Assembly: GCF_000420245.1 (NCBI RefSeq)
Contig: NZ_ATUO01000007.1
Coordinates: 1 to 44,141 of the forward strand
Direction: 5' to 3'
DNA from: Psychromonas hadalis ATCC BAA-638
GTDB taxonomy: Bacteria > Pseudomonadota > Gammaproteobacteria > Enterobacterales > Psychromonadaceae
Length of the DNA: 44,141 bases
Part shown: piece by piece, positions 15,348-23,330 of the stretch
Position numbering within the stretch: position 1 is the stretch's first letter
Layout: each line of letters begins with the position of its first letter
The notes under the pieces: model-generated
The model's input: the letters and a program-made list of their open reading frames with translations, nothing else
Told to the model about the DNA's origin: nothing
The model's database searches: none
Translations under genes and position numbers: made by a program

Positions 15348-15530
15348 ATGAAAACATCTTCAAAAATTTTAGTTGGTTTTTTTATGCGTGATGCACAGCT
15401 ATACCTCCCTTTCGAGCGATTGACGAAAAGTGTCAATCCTCTATCGGGTAAATATTTTGAGCTTAAACTCAAAAATTTTTTATGGTGGGCTGGGCGAGGC
15501 GACTTCGGTCGGCCGTTCCTGTTACGGTAG
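15348..15530 (+). CDS. Ash/Icd-like small ORF
   Basis: A 60-residue frame (MKTSSKILVGFFMRDAQLYL...) ending WWAGRGDFGRPFLLR. P4-like elements carry short ash/icd-like frames with an N-terminal MKTSS and a WAG-G-P motif at the end. In another frame the following DNA reads YGSTNLVQFTTSCLVPT, also an Ash-like pattern, so one of the two frames may be a relic. It may be a regulatory peptide or just conserved RNA. Coding status uncertain. Confidence 0.35.
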   Translation: MKTSSKILVGFFMRDAQLYLPFERLTKSVNPLSGKYFELKLKNFLWWAGRGDFGRPFLLR

Positions 15531-15580
15531 TACTAACCTTGTTCAGTTCACCACCAGTTGCTTAGTACCGACTTGTGGTG
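15497..15580 (+). other. Pseudoknot-capable leader of the Bro-N gene
   Basis: A CGACTTCGGTCG tetraloop hairpin begins around 15499. Downstream, GTACTAA (15530-15536) complements TTAGTAC (15562-15568), while CACCAC (15549-15554) complements GTGGTG (15575-15580). The two pairings interleave, which is an H-type pseudoknot. It ends about 30 bases before the Bro-N start, so it may control its translation. Confidence 0.5.
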
Positions 15581-15610
15581 ATTATAAAAATCATTAACAG
15601 GAGGTCAATC

Positions 15611-16159
15611 ATGACCAATCAATTATCGTTTCATAGCAAAACACTTACCCCAATTATTAAAGATGGCCAAACATGGCTAACCGCAAAGGACTTATCCTTA
15701 GCATTAGGTTACGCAACATCCGATGCAGTAACTAAAGTATTTAACCGTAATCAAGACGAATTTACAGCGGGTATGACCGAGACGCCCAATTTGGGCGTCT
15801 CGAGTAATTTGCGTTTGAATACTCGCATTTTTTCATTACGTGGTTGTCATCTTATCGCCATGTTCTCTCGAACAAAAGAAGCCAAAGCATTCCGCCATTG
15901 GGTATTGAACATCTTAGATAAAGAGATCCAACAACCCACACCTGAAAAGTTAGAAAATGAGTGTGTCAGTAAACACGGTTTTACCCGCGTACTGATGACA
16001 TTCAAAAATGGCATGCTCACCGAAAGCACTCCCGTTCCTTTCACATCAGGCATCGTTTCATTTGAATCACCCGAAATACTCCAAGAAATGATCCGCGACA
16101 CCATGCCTGGTTATGCGTTGGTTAACAAAGAAGAGCTAATTAAAGCGTTTGGTTTGTAA
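15611..16159 (+). CDS. Bro-N domain antirepressor
   Basis: 182 residues from ATG 15611, preceded by AACAGGAGGTC, which decides this start over an upstream in-frame codon. The N-terminal BRO-N fold is seen in TWLTAKDLSLALGYATSDAV and SLRGCHLIAMFSRTKEAKAF (about 16-110), with the usual FRHWVLNILDKEI end. The C-terminal part (about 115-182) is unassigned. BRO-N proteins bind DNA and act as antirepressors or regulators in phages. It stands behind the structured leader. Confidence 0.85.
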   Translation: MTNQLSFHSKTLTPIIKDGQTWLTAKDLSLALGYATSDAVTKVFNRNQDEFTAGMTETPNLGVSSNLRLNTRIFSLRGCHLIAMFSRTKEAKAFRHWVLNILDKEIQQPTPEKLENECVSKHGFTRVLMTFKNGMLTESTPVPFTSGIVSFESPEILQEMIRDTMPGYALVNKEELIKAFGL

Positions 16160-16209
16160 TAGGGTGTAATAGTTATTAATTTCAAATTAACTAGACTCAA
16201 TATTTATGA

Positions 16210-16238
16210 TTATTAGACAGGATGATTCTGTCTAATAA
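16210..16238. promoter_or_regulatory. 11-bp inverted repeat upstream of old
   Basis: TTATTAGACAG (16210-16220) and CTGTCTAATAA (16228-16238) are exact complements with a 7-nt loop. It is 25 bases before the old start codon, with no T-run. It could be an operator or a 5' UTR hairpin controlling the nuclease gene. The core resembles neither the CI nor the LexA site. Confidence 0.6.
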
Positions 16239-16263
16239 GCTGTTAGATCACAAGGAGAGTTAA

Positions 16264-18063
16264 ATGAAGCTTCATGAATTGGATATTGAAGGCTTTAGAA
16301 GAATTAAAAAAGCAAAAATTATCATGGGCGACGCGACATTTTTAATCGGTGCAAATAATGCTGGAAAAAGTTCTGCATTAAAGGCGATTGATTATCTTTT
16401 GTCAGATAAAAAACAACTTGACCAAAGAGATTTTTATTCTGAGATAGATGAGGAAACAGGAGAAACTAAAGTTGTGAATACCAAAGTGGTATTTGAGGCT
16501 GAATTTCGTAACCTACCTTTAAATTCGGAAGATTGGAGAGGCTTTAAAGGACGAATATTTCAATATGCTGAGCCTATTGAAGGAGATACTGGTCTAGCGA
16601 TTTATTATCGGAAAACATTTGAAATAGGTAAAGATGTAATTGTTGAATTAAAAAGCCTGAAGCGCGAATTGAAAGATGAATTTAAAACTTGTAAAAATCC
16701 ACAACAATTCATTGATGCTGGTTTAGATTCTGATCTCGTAGCGGAAATATTTTCCGGTTTAGATAAAAATATTTCTGCAAAAGACAAGATAAAACTTGAG
16801 GCGCTGGATGTCTGGAATATCCTTGCTGATGAAGAGTGGTTTGTAAATCCAGGTGGTATCCCTGGCAATGTACTCAGTAAACTACCTAGGTTTCTTTTGA
16901 TACCTGCAGAATCGTCTTCTTATGAGATTAACGATATTAAAAATGGTGTTTTAGGTAAAACACTAAATGAACTGTTTGAAGATGTTAGATCTTCGTCCGT
17001 TCATTATAAAGAAGCTCAAATCCATTTGGATAAACTCGCGAAAGAACTTGATCCCAGCGATAAAGACTCTGAATTCGGAAAAATGATGAGTTCTTTAAAT
17101 TCAGTATTGTCGAGTGTATTTCCTGACTCAAAAATACACGCTACAGCTGATTTAAGCGATCCCAATAAAGTACTTAAACCTTCATTTCAGATAGAAATGT
17201 CAAGTAACATAAGGACAACTGTTGAGTATCAAGGAACAGGAATGATTCGAGCAGCTGTTTTTGGACTGTTAAGATTTCGACAACAATGGCTAAACAAAAA
17301 GTCTGATAATGAGCAAAGAAGCTTAATTATTGGTTTTGAAGAACCGGAAATATATCTTCATCCAAGTGCTGCAAATCAATTGAGAGACACGATCTATGAC
17401 CTGTCCGCTGATAATTCTCAAATTATAGCAACGACGCATTCTCCATATTTAATAGATATTTCACGTAAGCCTAAACAAGTGTTAAATCGGTTTCATTTTG
17501 ATAACAAACATACAACAGTTTATCCGTTTTCAGTTTCGGAGGAATATAAAAAATTAGAAGGAGATGATAAGCAGCATGTAAAAATGTTGTTGAAATTAGA
17601 TGATTATGTTTCAAGAGTGTTTTTTACTAAAAAGGTAATTATCGTTGAAGGTGATACTGAAGATATTGTTTTGCGTGAAGCTATTAGTCGCTTGCCTGAG
17701 GATATTAAGCGTAAAATTATGTCTAACTGTGAAGTAATTAAAGCTAGAGGTAAGGCATCTATTATTGGGTTAGTTAAATACTTGAACGCTTTAAATGTTA
17801 ACTGTTTCGTCATACATGATCGTGACCAAGGTTGTGCCAATGCCGTAAAGTATAACCAACCTATTGTAGATGCAGTAGGCGACCCTGACAAAGTTATTAT
17901 GCTCGAAGAATGTATGGAGGACATTTTGGGATATACGGCTCCATCTTCAGAAAAGCCATTTAAAGCATTTAAAAACACGCAAACGTGGGGGGAAACTTGG
18001 GATGATGTGCCAGAAAAATTAAGAACAGTACTTACTAAAGCCTTTTCTGAGTATATAAACTAG
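16264..18063 (+). CDS. old: OLD-family ATPase/TOPRIM endonuclease
   Basis: 599 residues, matching class 1 OLD proteins (P2 Old is 586). Walker A is GANNAGKSS (about 29-37); Walker B is IIGFEEPEIYLHP (about 354-366); the His switch is TTHSPYLID. The TOPRIM half begins at VIIVEGDTED (about 458) with the acidic pair in VIHDRDQG (about 516-523). Old from P2 excludes lambda and kills recBC hosts. Genes of this kind in prophages defend the lysogen. AAGGAGAG precedes the ATG. It has no partner UvrD helicase gene next to it, so it is stand-alone class 1 and not Gabija-like. The 16210 palindrome lies upstream and a terminator follows. Confidence 0.92.
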   Translation: MKLHELDIEGFRRIKKAKIIMGDATFLIGANNAGKSSALKAIDYLLSDKKQLDQRDFYSEIDEETGETKVVNTKVVFEAEFRNLPLNSEDWRGFKGRIFQYAEPIEGDTGLAIYYRKTFEIGKDVIVELKSLKRELKDEFKTCKNPQQFIDAGLDSDLVAEIFSGLDKNISAKDKIKLEALDVWNILADEEWFVNPGGIPGNVLSKLPRFLLIPAESSSYEINDIKNGVLGKTLNELFEDVRSSSVHYKEAQIHLDKLAKELDPSDKDSEFGKMMSSLNSVLSSVFPDSKIHATADLSDPNKVLKPSFQIEMSSNIRTTVEYQGTGMIRAAVFGLLRFRQQWLNKKSDNEQRSLIIGFEEPEIYLHPSAANQLRDTIYDLSADNSQIIATTHSPYLIDISRKPKQVLNRFHFDNKHTTVYPFSVSEEYKKLEGDDKQHVKMLLKLDDYVSRVFFTKKVIIVEGDTEDIVLREAISRLPEDIKRKIMSNCEVIKARGKASIIGLVKYLNALNVNCFVIHDRDQGCANAVKYNQPIVDAVGDPDKVIMLEECMEDILGYTAPSSEKPFKAFKNTQTWGETWDDVPEKLRTVLTKAFSEYIN

Positions 18064-18105
18064 TTGTTATCTAACAAGAAAGGTAGGAAATCCAAAAAAT
18101 AAACA

Positions 18106-18128
18106 GCCCACAAAACGTGGGCTTTTTT
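18106..18128 (+). terminator. Intrinsic terminator after old
   Basis: GCCCAC (18106-18111) pairs with GTGGGC (18117-18122) across AAAAC, followed by TTTTTT. The A-rich left flank allows weak function for the minus-strand gene ending at 18144. Confidence 0.85.
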
Positions 18129-18143
18129 AATGGGGTTAAATAA

Positions 18144-18344
18144 TCACAACAACGAAAGCTGAGACTTCAACGCTTCCTGCTGATTAGGTGCTAATGTTTT
18201 TAATAACTCAAAGGCCAACTGCGTTGATGTTTTAGCGGATGGACTAAGCGAATGACTGAAGCCAAGGCCATCTGTCAGGCTTACAGTTTGCTCGTATAAA
18301 CCTTGAAACAACGATAGAAAGACATGGTGTGCAACGTGTTTCAA
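18144..18344 (-). CDS. Small protein divergent from the methyltransferase, possibly SOS-controlled
   Basis: 66 residues if the TTG at 18342-18344 is used (KHVAHHVFLSLFQGLYEQTV... ending KTLAPNQQEALKSQLSLL); the frame stays open about five codons further upstream without an ATG. The C-terminal helix (QLAFELLKTLAPNQQEAL) looks like a real coding segment. A LexA box lies about 56 bases upstream. By position it recalls the SOS-controlled tum antirepressor of phage 186, but there is no visible sequence similarity. The start is uncertain. Confidence 0.45.
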   Translation of the reverse strand: MKHVAHHVFLSLFQGLYEQTVSLTDGLGFSHSLSPSAKTSTQLAFELLKTLAPNQQEALKSQLSLL

Positions 18345-18399
18345 CGATTGATGTTGAAGCTATTCCTTATAAGAAAAATATACAATAAGAATTTAACTA

Positions 18400-18415
18400 C
18401 TGTTTTTATATACAG
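18400..18415. promoter_or_regulatory. LexA (SOS) box
   Basis: CTGTTTTTATATACAG within TACTGTTTTTATATACAGCT fits the gammaproteobacterial LexA operator CTGT-N8-ACAG with an AT-rich centre, and the flanking TA matches on the left. It overlaps a candidate -35 for the rightward direction. Confidence 0.7.
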
Positions 18416-18437
18416 CTTGTGGCGTGAAATATATACT
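18409..18437 (+). promoter_or_regulatory. Candidate promoter for the methyltransferase
   Basis: TATACA (18409-18414) as a weak -35 and TATACT (18432-18437) as -10 are 17 bases apart. The LexA box overlaps the -35. Confidence 0.4.
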
Positions 18438-18502
18438 GGTTATGTTTTTGATGCCTTGAGTACCTGAGACCCATTTTTATGGAGAGGAAGCAACAAAAAT
18501 AC

Positions 18503-18528
18503 AAGCAAGCTACACCTGTAGCTTGCTT
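18503..18528 (+). other. Strong leader hairpin before the methyltransferase
   Basis: AAGCAAGCTAC (18503-18513) and GTAGCTTGCTT (18518-18528) form an 11-bp perfect stem with loop ACCT, 36 bases before the ATG. AATAC and GTATT just outside can extend it. It is not followed by a clean T-run; it may attenuate or protect the transcript. Confidence 0.6.
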
Positions 18529-18563
18529 ATTCCTGTATTCAAGGCTCTTTTAAAGGAGCTAAA

Positions 18564-19610
18564 ATGCACGAACATATTATGAAAAATGGGCAATTAAGAT
18601 TGGTTAATGCAGATTGTCTACAATATTTAAAAACACTTCCAGATAACCACGTAGATTTAATTTTAACAGACCCTCCATATTTTCAAGTTAAAGCTAATGC
18701 ATGGGATAACCAGTGGCCAGATGTAGAAACATTTTTAGCATGGCTTGATGAAGTTCTTGTTGAATTTTGGCGCGTATTAAAGCCGTCGGGTAGCTTATAT
18801 CTTTTTTGCGGTTCAAAATTATCAGCCGAAACAGAGATATTAATTAAAAGTCGTTTTAATGTGTTAAATCATATCGTCTGGGCTAAACCTTCAGGTATTT
18901 GGAAAAGAACGCATAAGCCATCGTTACGTTCATTTTTTCCCGCAACAGAAAGAATTATCTTTGCCGAACACTATGGTGCAGAAGGATTTGCAAAAGGAGC
19001 CTGTGGGTATGCAACAAAATGTAGCCAATTAAAAAAAGAGGTCTTTAAGCCACTGATTGATTACTTTAAAAATGCGCGCGAAGCACTGAATATATCAGCC
19101 AAAGACATTAACCAAGCGACAAACACCCAAATGTGTTCACATTGGTTTTCATCAAGCCAGTGGAAACTTCCCACAGAAAAACAATACAAACAGCTACAAA
19201 AATTGTTCTCGTTACGTAGTGATGAATTATCTCGAAGCCATGGAAGCCTTGTAAAAGAACGCTCTGAGCTACTTAATAAATATGAGCATTTGCTATTGGA
19301 GTACCAGGACTTAAAAAAACAATACGATGATTTAAGAAGGCCTTTTGGTGTAACAAGTGAAGTGCCTTATACGGATGTATGGTTATATCCTCCCGTCCAA
19401 TATTACCCTGGCAAACACCCCTGTGAAAAACCTGCTGATTTACTTGATCATGTTATTTTAACAAGTAGTAAAGAAGGACAGTTGGTACTTGATGCTTTTA
19501 TGGGATCAGGTTCTACAGGTAAGGCGTGTTTAAAATTAAATAGAAATTTCATCGGTATCGAGATGGAAGAACCTACGTTTAACAAAACGCTAATTGATTT
19601 AGAAAAATAA
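18564..19610 (+). CDS. Beta-class DNA methyltransferase
   Basis: 348 residues. Motif IV TDPPYF (about 33-38) comes first and motif I DAFMGSGSTG (about 308-317) last, with EKP before it (HPCEKPADLL), the beta-class order of N6-adenine or N4-cytosine methyltransferases. The middle region (about 170-270) with charged coiled-coil segment ELLNKYEHLLLEYQDLKKQY is the target-recognition part. AAGGAGC precedes the ATG. No restriction partner is next to it, so it is a solitary (orphan) enzyme, probably for genome protection or gene control. Confidence 0.88.
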   Translation: MHEHIMKNGQLRLVNADCLQYLKTLPDNHVDLILTDPPYFQVKANAWDNQWPDVETFLAWLDEVLVEFWRVLKPSGSLYLFCGSKLSAETEILIKSRFNVLNHIVWAKPSGIWKRTHKPSLRSFFPATERIIFAEHYGAEGFAKGACGYATKCSQLKKEVFKPLIDYFKNAREALNISAKDINQATNTQMCSHWFSSSQWKLPTEKQYKQLQKLFSLRSDELSRSHGSLVKERSELLNKYEHLLLEYQDLKKQYDDLRRPFGVTSEVPYTDVWLYPPVQYYPGKHPCEKPADLLDHVILTSSKEGQLVLDAFMGSGSTGKACLKLNRNFIGIEMEEPTFNKTLIDLEK

Positions 19611-19623
19611 AAATGTAACAAAA

Positions 19624-19645
19624 GCCTACAAAATGTGGGCTTTTT
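19624..19645 (+). terminator. Intrinsic terminator after the methyltransferase
   Basis: GCCTACA (19624-19630) pairs with TGTGGGC (19634-19640; one G-T pair), followed by TTTTT. Confidence 0.8.
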
Positions 19646-19846
19646 CATTCCCTAAATTCCCCATCAAAACTAGAAGATATCCACCTCTGAACTGGTTATA
19701 ATAACAACTGTTAATTTAATCAGTTCCGTTTCTCTTTTATTACCCGTTTCGGCACTGAAATTGATTTTATATCCCACCGTTAAATAACTGCTTTGATTCA
19801 ATTTACTTTGAATTCGTTATTATTAATTTATGGAAAAGGAGGCTTT

Positions 19847-20110
19847 ATGTTAATTCGTTGTCCGAGCTGTTTGTGTAAATCGAGAATCGCTGCATCTGAG
19901 CAATTATCCAATGAAACACGGCGCACTTATAATCAATGTTTGAACTTTAATTGTGGTGTTACGTTTACGCAATTAACCTCTTTAGAGAAGATCATAAGAT
20001 CACCCTCGCAAGGATCACACCCGCCCGATAGTACGAAACAACCCGAATTATGCCTAAACCCTAATCAAATGGATCTTTTAGTGGGTGAGCCCATGCCCTG
20101 TATAGGTTAA
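19847..20110 (+). CDS. ogr: Ogr/Delta-like late-gene activator
   Basis: 87 residues from ATG 19847, chosen for AAAAGGAGGC just upstream and because it begins MLIRCPSCLCKSRI, like Ogr. The zinc-binding pattern is CPSC at residues 5-8, then CLNFNC 22 residues later, with TRRTYNQCLNFNCGVTFTQL matching the core of P2 Ogr and P4 Delta. These proteins activate phage late promoters. The remaining 35 residues (SPSQGSHPPDS...) are a variable tail. It lies directly before the baseplate operon it would activate. Confidence 0.88.
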   Translation: MLIRCPSCLCKSRIAASEQLSNETRRTYNQCLNFNCGVTFTQLTSLEKIIRSPSQGSHPPDSTKQPELCLNPNQMDLLVGEPMPCIG

Positions 20111-20128
20111 GCGATAGTCATCTATACA
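20099..20128. promoter_or_regulatory. Inverted repeat, possible late activator site
   Basis: TGTATAG (20099-20105) and CTATACA (20122-20128) are exact complements 16 bases apart. P2 Ogr sites are TGT-N12-ACA dyads, so the ends match but the spacing is longer. It lies about 120 bases before the first baseplate gene; the terminator at 20176 lies in between. Confidence 0.35.
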
Positions 20129-20175
20129 CAGTTTCGGCTTCGCTAATTTCCGAAAATGATTGATGGTGATTTCAG

Positions 20176-20203
20176 AGCACCGGGGGAGGGGTGCTGTTTT
20201 TAT
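20176..20203 (+). terminator. Intrinsic terminator after ogr
   Basis: AGCACC (20176-20181) and GGTGCT (20190-20195) with a G-rich loop, then GTTTTTATT. Confidence 0.75.
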
Positions 20204-20247
20204 TGGATTTGAATGGTTGTGCAGTTATATGAATAGTGAGGCTTTTA

Positions 20248-21402
20248 ATGTGGGAACGTAAGACGAAAAAAGCAAAGTGGAATGGCAAAGTGTTGCATAT
20301 CCAAAGCACTACGCTTGATGGCGGTAAGCGTCTGTATGTTGCTGAAATGCCTTATCGAGATGATCCACATATTAAAGTGATGGGGGCTAAGTCTCGTAGC
20401 ATTACTATTGAAGCGGTGTTTGTTGGAATTAACTCATTGGTTGATGCCAATGCGTTGATTGCTGAGTTGGAAAGCAAACCTGAAGGCAAGCTTGAGCATC
20501 CCTATTTGGGTGAACTGTCTTTAGTTTTTGATAGCTCATCGCAGAAGTTCACCACCAAGAAAGGGTTGGTTACTTTATCGTTGAAGTTTCTGCGCCAAGG
20601 TGCGCCTGTTGTACTGGCTCGACTCGATGAAAAAACGCCACCAGAATTGGTTAAGCGTGTGCTTGATGAAATAGATAAAGATCTCGAAAAGAAGATAACA
20701 CAAGCCTCACCCGAACAGATTGATAGCATGAAGTTTGATTTTACGACTGTGCTGAATGCACTGCGTAACATCGCTAACCGCGCTACCTTATCGAGCTTTA
20801 AACTGGCGCGTTTACACAGAGAGATTGAAGATGCGTTCACTGCCATTGAGATGATAAGCAATGCACCCTCTGCTTATTCAGCCCATTTTTCAGCGATCAT
20901 TAATAGCTTAAAAGGTGATTCTAATAGTGAGTCATCTATCAATAAATTGGTATCAACAATTAATCCTATTGCTGAATTCCCTCACTGTAATATTCACATC
21001 ACTTTTGCCGTGGTGTTGCTAAGCAATGAGATGGCAACACTCAGCCATGTTGAGATTGTTGATGCGCAAACACTTTCTACGCAGTCACTAAGCAAGATGC
21101 AAAGCAATATCAACATCATTCAAATGCAGTTAAGCGCGCGTGTAAATGATGTCACAAAGTCTGCTACTTTTGAAAGTTTGGCGTTAGTTGATGCAGTAGA
21201 AGCTTTACATGCAAACGTTAACAAACAAGCCAATAAACTCACGCAATATCAGCAAACATTAAAAACGGTTGAGGTGGTCAGTGCGCGCCCACTGCTATGT
21301 ATTGCTCAAAGTGAAGAGTGTGGTTTCAAAGCACTAACACGGTTAAACAGTATTAAGCACCCGTTGTTTGTTGTGGGTGAACTGCAGGTGGGCAATGTCT
21401 GA
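20248..21402 (+). CDS. Mu gpN-like DNA circularisation/tail protein
   Basis: 384 residues from ATG 20248. The N-terminal 110 residues carry the DNA_circ_N pattern: WNGKVLHIQSTTLDGGKRLY, then SRSITIEAVFVG and ANALIAELESKPEGKLEHPY with LGEL. In Mu, gpN is a baseplate hub protein needed for tail assembly. The remainder is helical, as expected for this family. It starts the baseplate operon just after ogr, overlapping the next gene by eight bases. Confidence 0.82.
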   Translation: MWERKTKKAKWNGKVLHIQSTTLDGGKRLYVAEMPYRDDPHIKVMGAKSRSITIEAVFVGINSLVDANALIAELESKPEGKLEHPYLGELSLVFDSSSQKFTTKKGLVTLSLKFLRQGAPVVLARLDEKTPPELVKRVLDEIDKDLEKKITQASPEQIDSMKFDFTTVLNALRNIANRATLSSFKLARLHREIEDAFTAIEMISNAPSAYSAHFSAIINSLKGDSNSESSINKLVSTINPIAEFPHCNIHITFAVVLLSNEMATLSHVEIVDAQTLSTQSLSKMQSNINIIQMQLSARVNDVTKSATFESLALVDAVEALHANVNKQANKLTQYQQTLKTVEVVSARPLLCIAQSEECGFKALTRLNSIKHPLFVVGELQVGNV

Positions 21403-22327
21403 ATTAACCCTGTTTATTAATGGTCAACAGATCCCTTTTAGCAAAGCTGATATTGCCTTTAGCACTGAGCAATTAGCACATAGCTTTTCTGCAACGGTTC
21501 CTGATCTTAATATTGATAGCCCACTGCCTGTGCAATTTAAGTTAGATGGAAAATTAATTTTTAATGGTCAGATTGATAGTGCCGGTGATGATGTGAATAG
21601 CAGTAGCGAGCAAACTGTTATTACAGGGCGTTCGCTTTCTGCCAACCTGATTGATAGCCGTATTAAATTAGATGCGATTTATAACCAACGCTTTGATCAA
21701 CTGTTAAAACTCGTTGTGTCTGACTTCGGTTTGACTGTTCGCAGTGATACCGACGCATTACCAGAGATTCCCGAATTTCAAATAAATGCAGAATCCCCCC
21801 TGGCGAATCTTGCACAAATTGCCAAACAGCAAAACTTAATGATGATTGAAGACAACGGTGAAATTGTGATTCAACAGCCTGGGCAACATCATGAGCAGGG
21901 GATCATCTTAGAGGTGGGGAAAAACTGTGAAAGCTTGAGCATTAAACGCAATTTTGCTCAGCAGTTTTATCGCTATGAAATTCAAGGCGCTTGGGGTGAG
22001 GAGTCTTTTGCGGTAGTTAATGATGAGTCTGTGAACAAGTGCCGAATCAAAGTGATCATTGCCGATAAATTGCAATATACCGAGGCGTGCAAAACCCGAG
22101 CGTTATATGAAAAAAACCTAGCGATTGCCAAGGGGTTACATGCCAGCGTTAAAGTAGCAGGGCTTCATGCACTGTTAACGGGTCAAAGCCTGAATAAAAC
22201 ACTACGTGTTAAACATTACAGAAAAAAGTTTGATGAAACATTACTGATAAAAACAATCACACTCTCTGTGGATGATAAAAGTGAAAGCACTCGTGTTGAA
22301 TTTTTTCGTCCTTTTGGAGTGCAATGA
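21395..22327 (+). CDS. Mu gpP-like baseplate hub protein
   Basis: 310 residues from ATG 21395 (MSELTLFINGQQIPFSKADI), which overlaps the previous stop. The beta-rich N-terminus, FNGQIDSAGDD and RSLSANLIDSRI segments fit the gpP/gp44-type hub (T4 gp27-like fold) of Mu-like tails. The C-terminus ends SESTRVEFFRPFGVQ. Order after gpN and before the spike supports the assignment. Confidence 0.82.
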   Translation: MSELTLFINGQQIPFSKADIAFSTEQLAHSFSATVPDLNIDSPLPVQFKLDGKLIFNGQIDSAGDDVNSSSEQTVITGRSLSANLIDSRIKLDAIYNQRFDQLLKLVVSDFGLTVRSDTDALPEIPEFQINAESPLANLAQIAKQQNLMMIEDNGEIVIQQPGQHHEQGIILEVGKNCESLSIKRNFAQQFYRYEIQGAWGEESFAVVNDESVNKCRIKVIIADKLQYTEACKTRALYEKNLAIAKGLHASVKVAGLHALLTGQSLNKTLRVKHYRKKFDETLLIKTITLSVDDKSESTRVEFFRPFGVQ

Positions 22328-22953
22328 TGTCTGAAGTTTTGATGAATCGCATTAAAAATATCTTTGGTACTGGCCTCGCAACCCGAGTAGAAACAGGCAT
22401 TGTGCAGTTAAAACTTGCCACTGGCATTCTTAACGATCGCATCAAACGGGTGCATAACTACGGTTTTATGAGCAGGCCATTGCCTGGTGCAAAAGGTTAT
22501 ACGCTGTTTATCGGTGGTGATACATCACGTGGTATTGCTGTTTGTATTGAAGATGAACGTCATCAAATGGAACTTGCGCCTGGCGATGTTGCCATGCTCG
22601 ATGACAAAGGCAATCTCATTCACTTTCACAGCGGTGGTATCAAGGTTATCACTAAGCAAACCTTTGATTTAACAGCCAGTAAAGATGTCAATATCAGTTG
22701 TAAAAATGCCACCATTGACGCCACTAAAACCACGATTAATAGCGAAACGGAAATCAACGGCAACACCACCATTAATGGCAATGCCAACATTACTGGCATT
22801 TGCGCGGTGGGTGGATTGGCTGCAATTGGTGGTGGGGCTGTTCCTGCAACGGGTGGCATGACCATGACGGGCGGTGATATTACCGCTGATGGTATTAGCT
22901 TTAAGTATCACTTCCACATTGAAACGGGTGAACAAACAGGATGGGCGCAATGA
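22324..22953 (+). CDS. Mu gp45-like baseplate spike
   Basis: 209 residues. An OB-like N-terminal domain (about 20-115) with GGDTSRGIAVCIEDE precedes repeated hexapeptide-like strands (KDVNISCKNATIDATKTTIN) forming the triple beta-helix needle. The end SFKYHFHIETGEQ supplies the His-x-His that binds iron at the tip in gpV-like spikes. It punctures the outer membrane. Its ATG overlaps the previous stop. Confidence 0.88.
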   Translation: MMSEVLMNRIKNIFGTGLATRVETGIVQLKLATGILNDRIKRVHNYGFMSRPLPGAKGYTLFIGGDTSRGIAVCIEDERHQMELAPGDVAMLDDKGNLIHFHSGGIKVITKQTFDLTASKDVNISCKNATIDATKTTINSETEINGNTTINGNANITGICAVGGLAAIGGGAVPATGGMTMTGGDITADGISFKYHFHIETGEQTGWAQ

Positions 22954-23330
22954 GTCATTTTCAATTAAGTGCATTAACAGAGCCTGTGAGTAGTGAAAAT
23001 GGGCTAAAACATGCGGTATTACAAAGCCTGCTCAACTGGGAAAAAGCACAAAATAATGATCCGTTAGATGAGGACCAGGACAAACAAGGTTGGTGGGCAA
23101 GTGAGTTTGTACAAGCAGTGGGTTGCCGAGATTGGACACTAGCAAGAGCCAAGCAAACACCCGACACCCTAAACCGTGCCAAGCGTTATACCGAGCAAGC
23201 CTTGCAGTGGTTGATAGATGAGAAAGTGGCAACACAGATTGATGTTAATGTCAGTTTTAAGGGTGATCGTTTAAACCGAGTAATCGAGTTTACCCTTGTA
23301 GATAATAAAAAATATCAGGTGACAGTATGA
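22950..23330 (+). CDS. Mu gp46-like baseplate protein
   Basis: 126 residues from ATG 22950, overlapping the spike stop. QGWWASEFVQAVGCRDWTLA and LNRAKRYTEQALQWLIDEKV are characteristic of the GP46 family of Mu-like baseplates, ending with the VxVxFKGDRLNRVIEFTL strand pair. The protein is a wedge/hub component between spike and gp47. Confidence 0.85.
   Translation: MSHFQLSALTEPVSSENGLKHAVLQSLLNWEKAQNNDPLDEDQDKQGWWASEFVQAVGCRDWTLARAKQTPDTLNRAKRYTEQALQWLIDEKVATQIDVNVSFKGDRLNRVIEFTLVDNKKYQVTV

Noticed and set aside
16264-18063. Gabija or retron-type defence operon
   Set aside because: Only a stand-alone OLD gene is present, with no UvrD-like helicase or reverse transcriptase.
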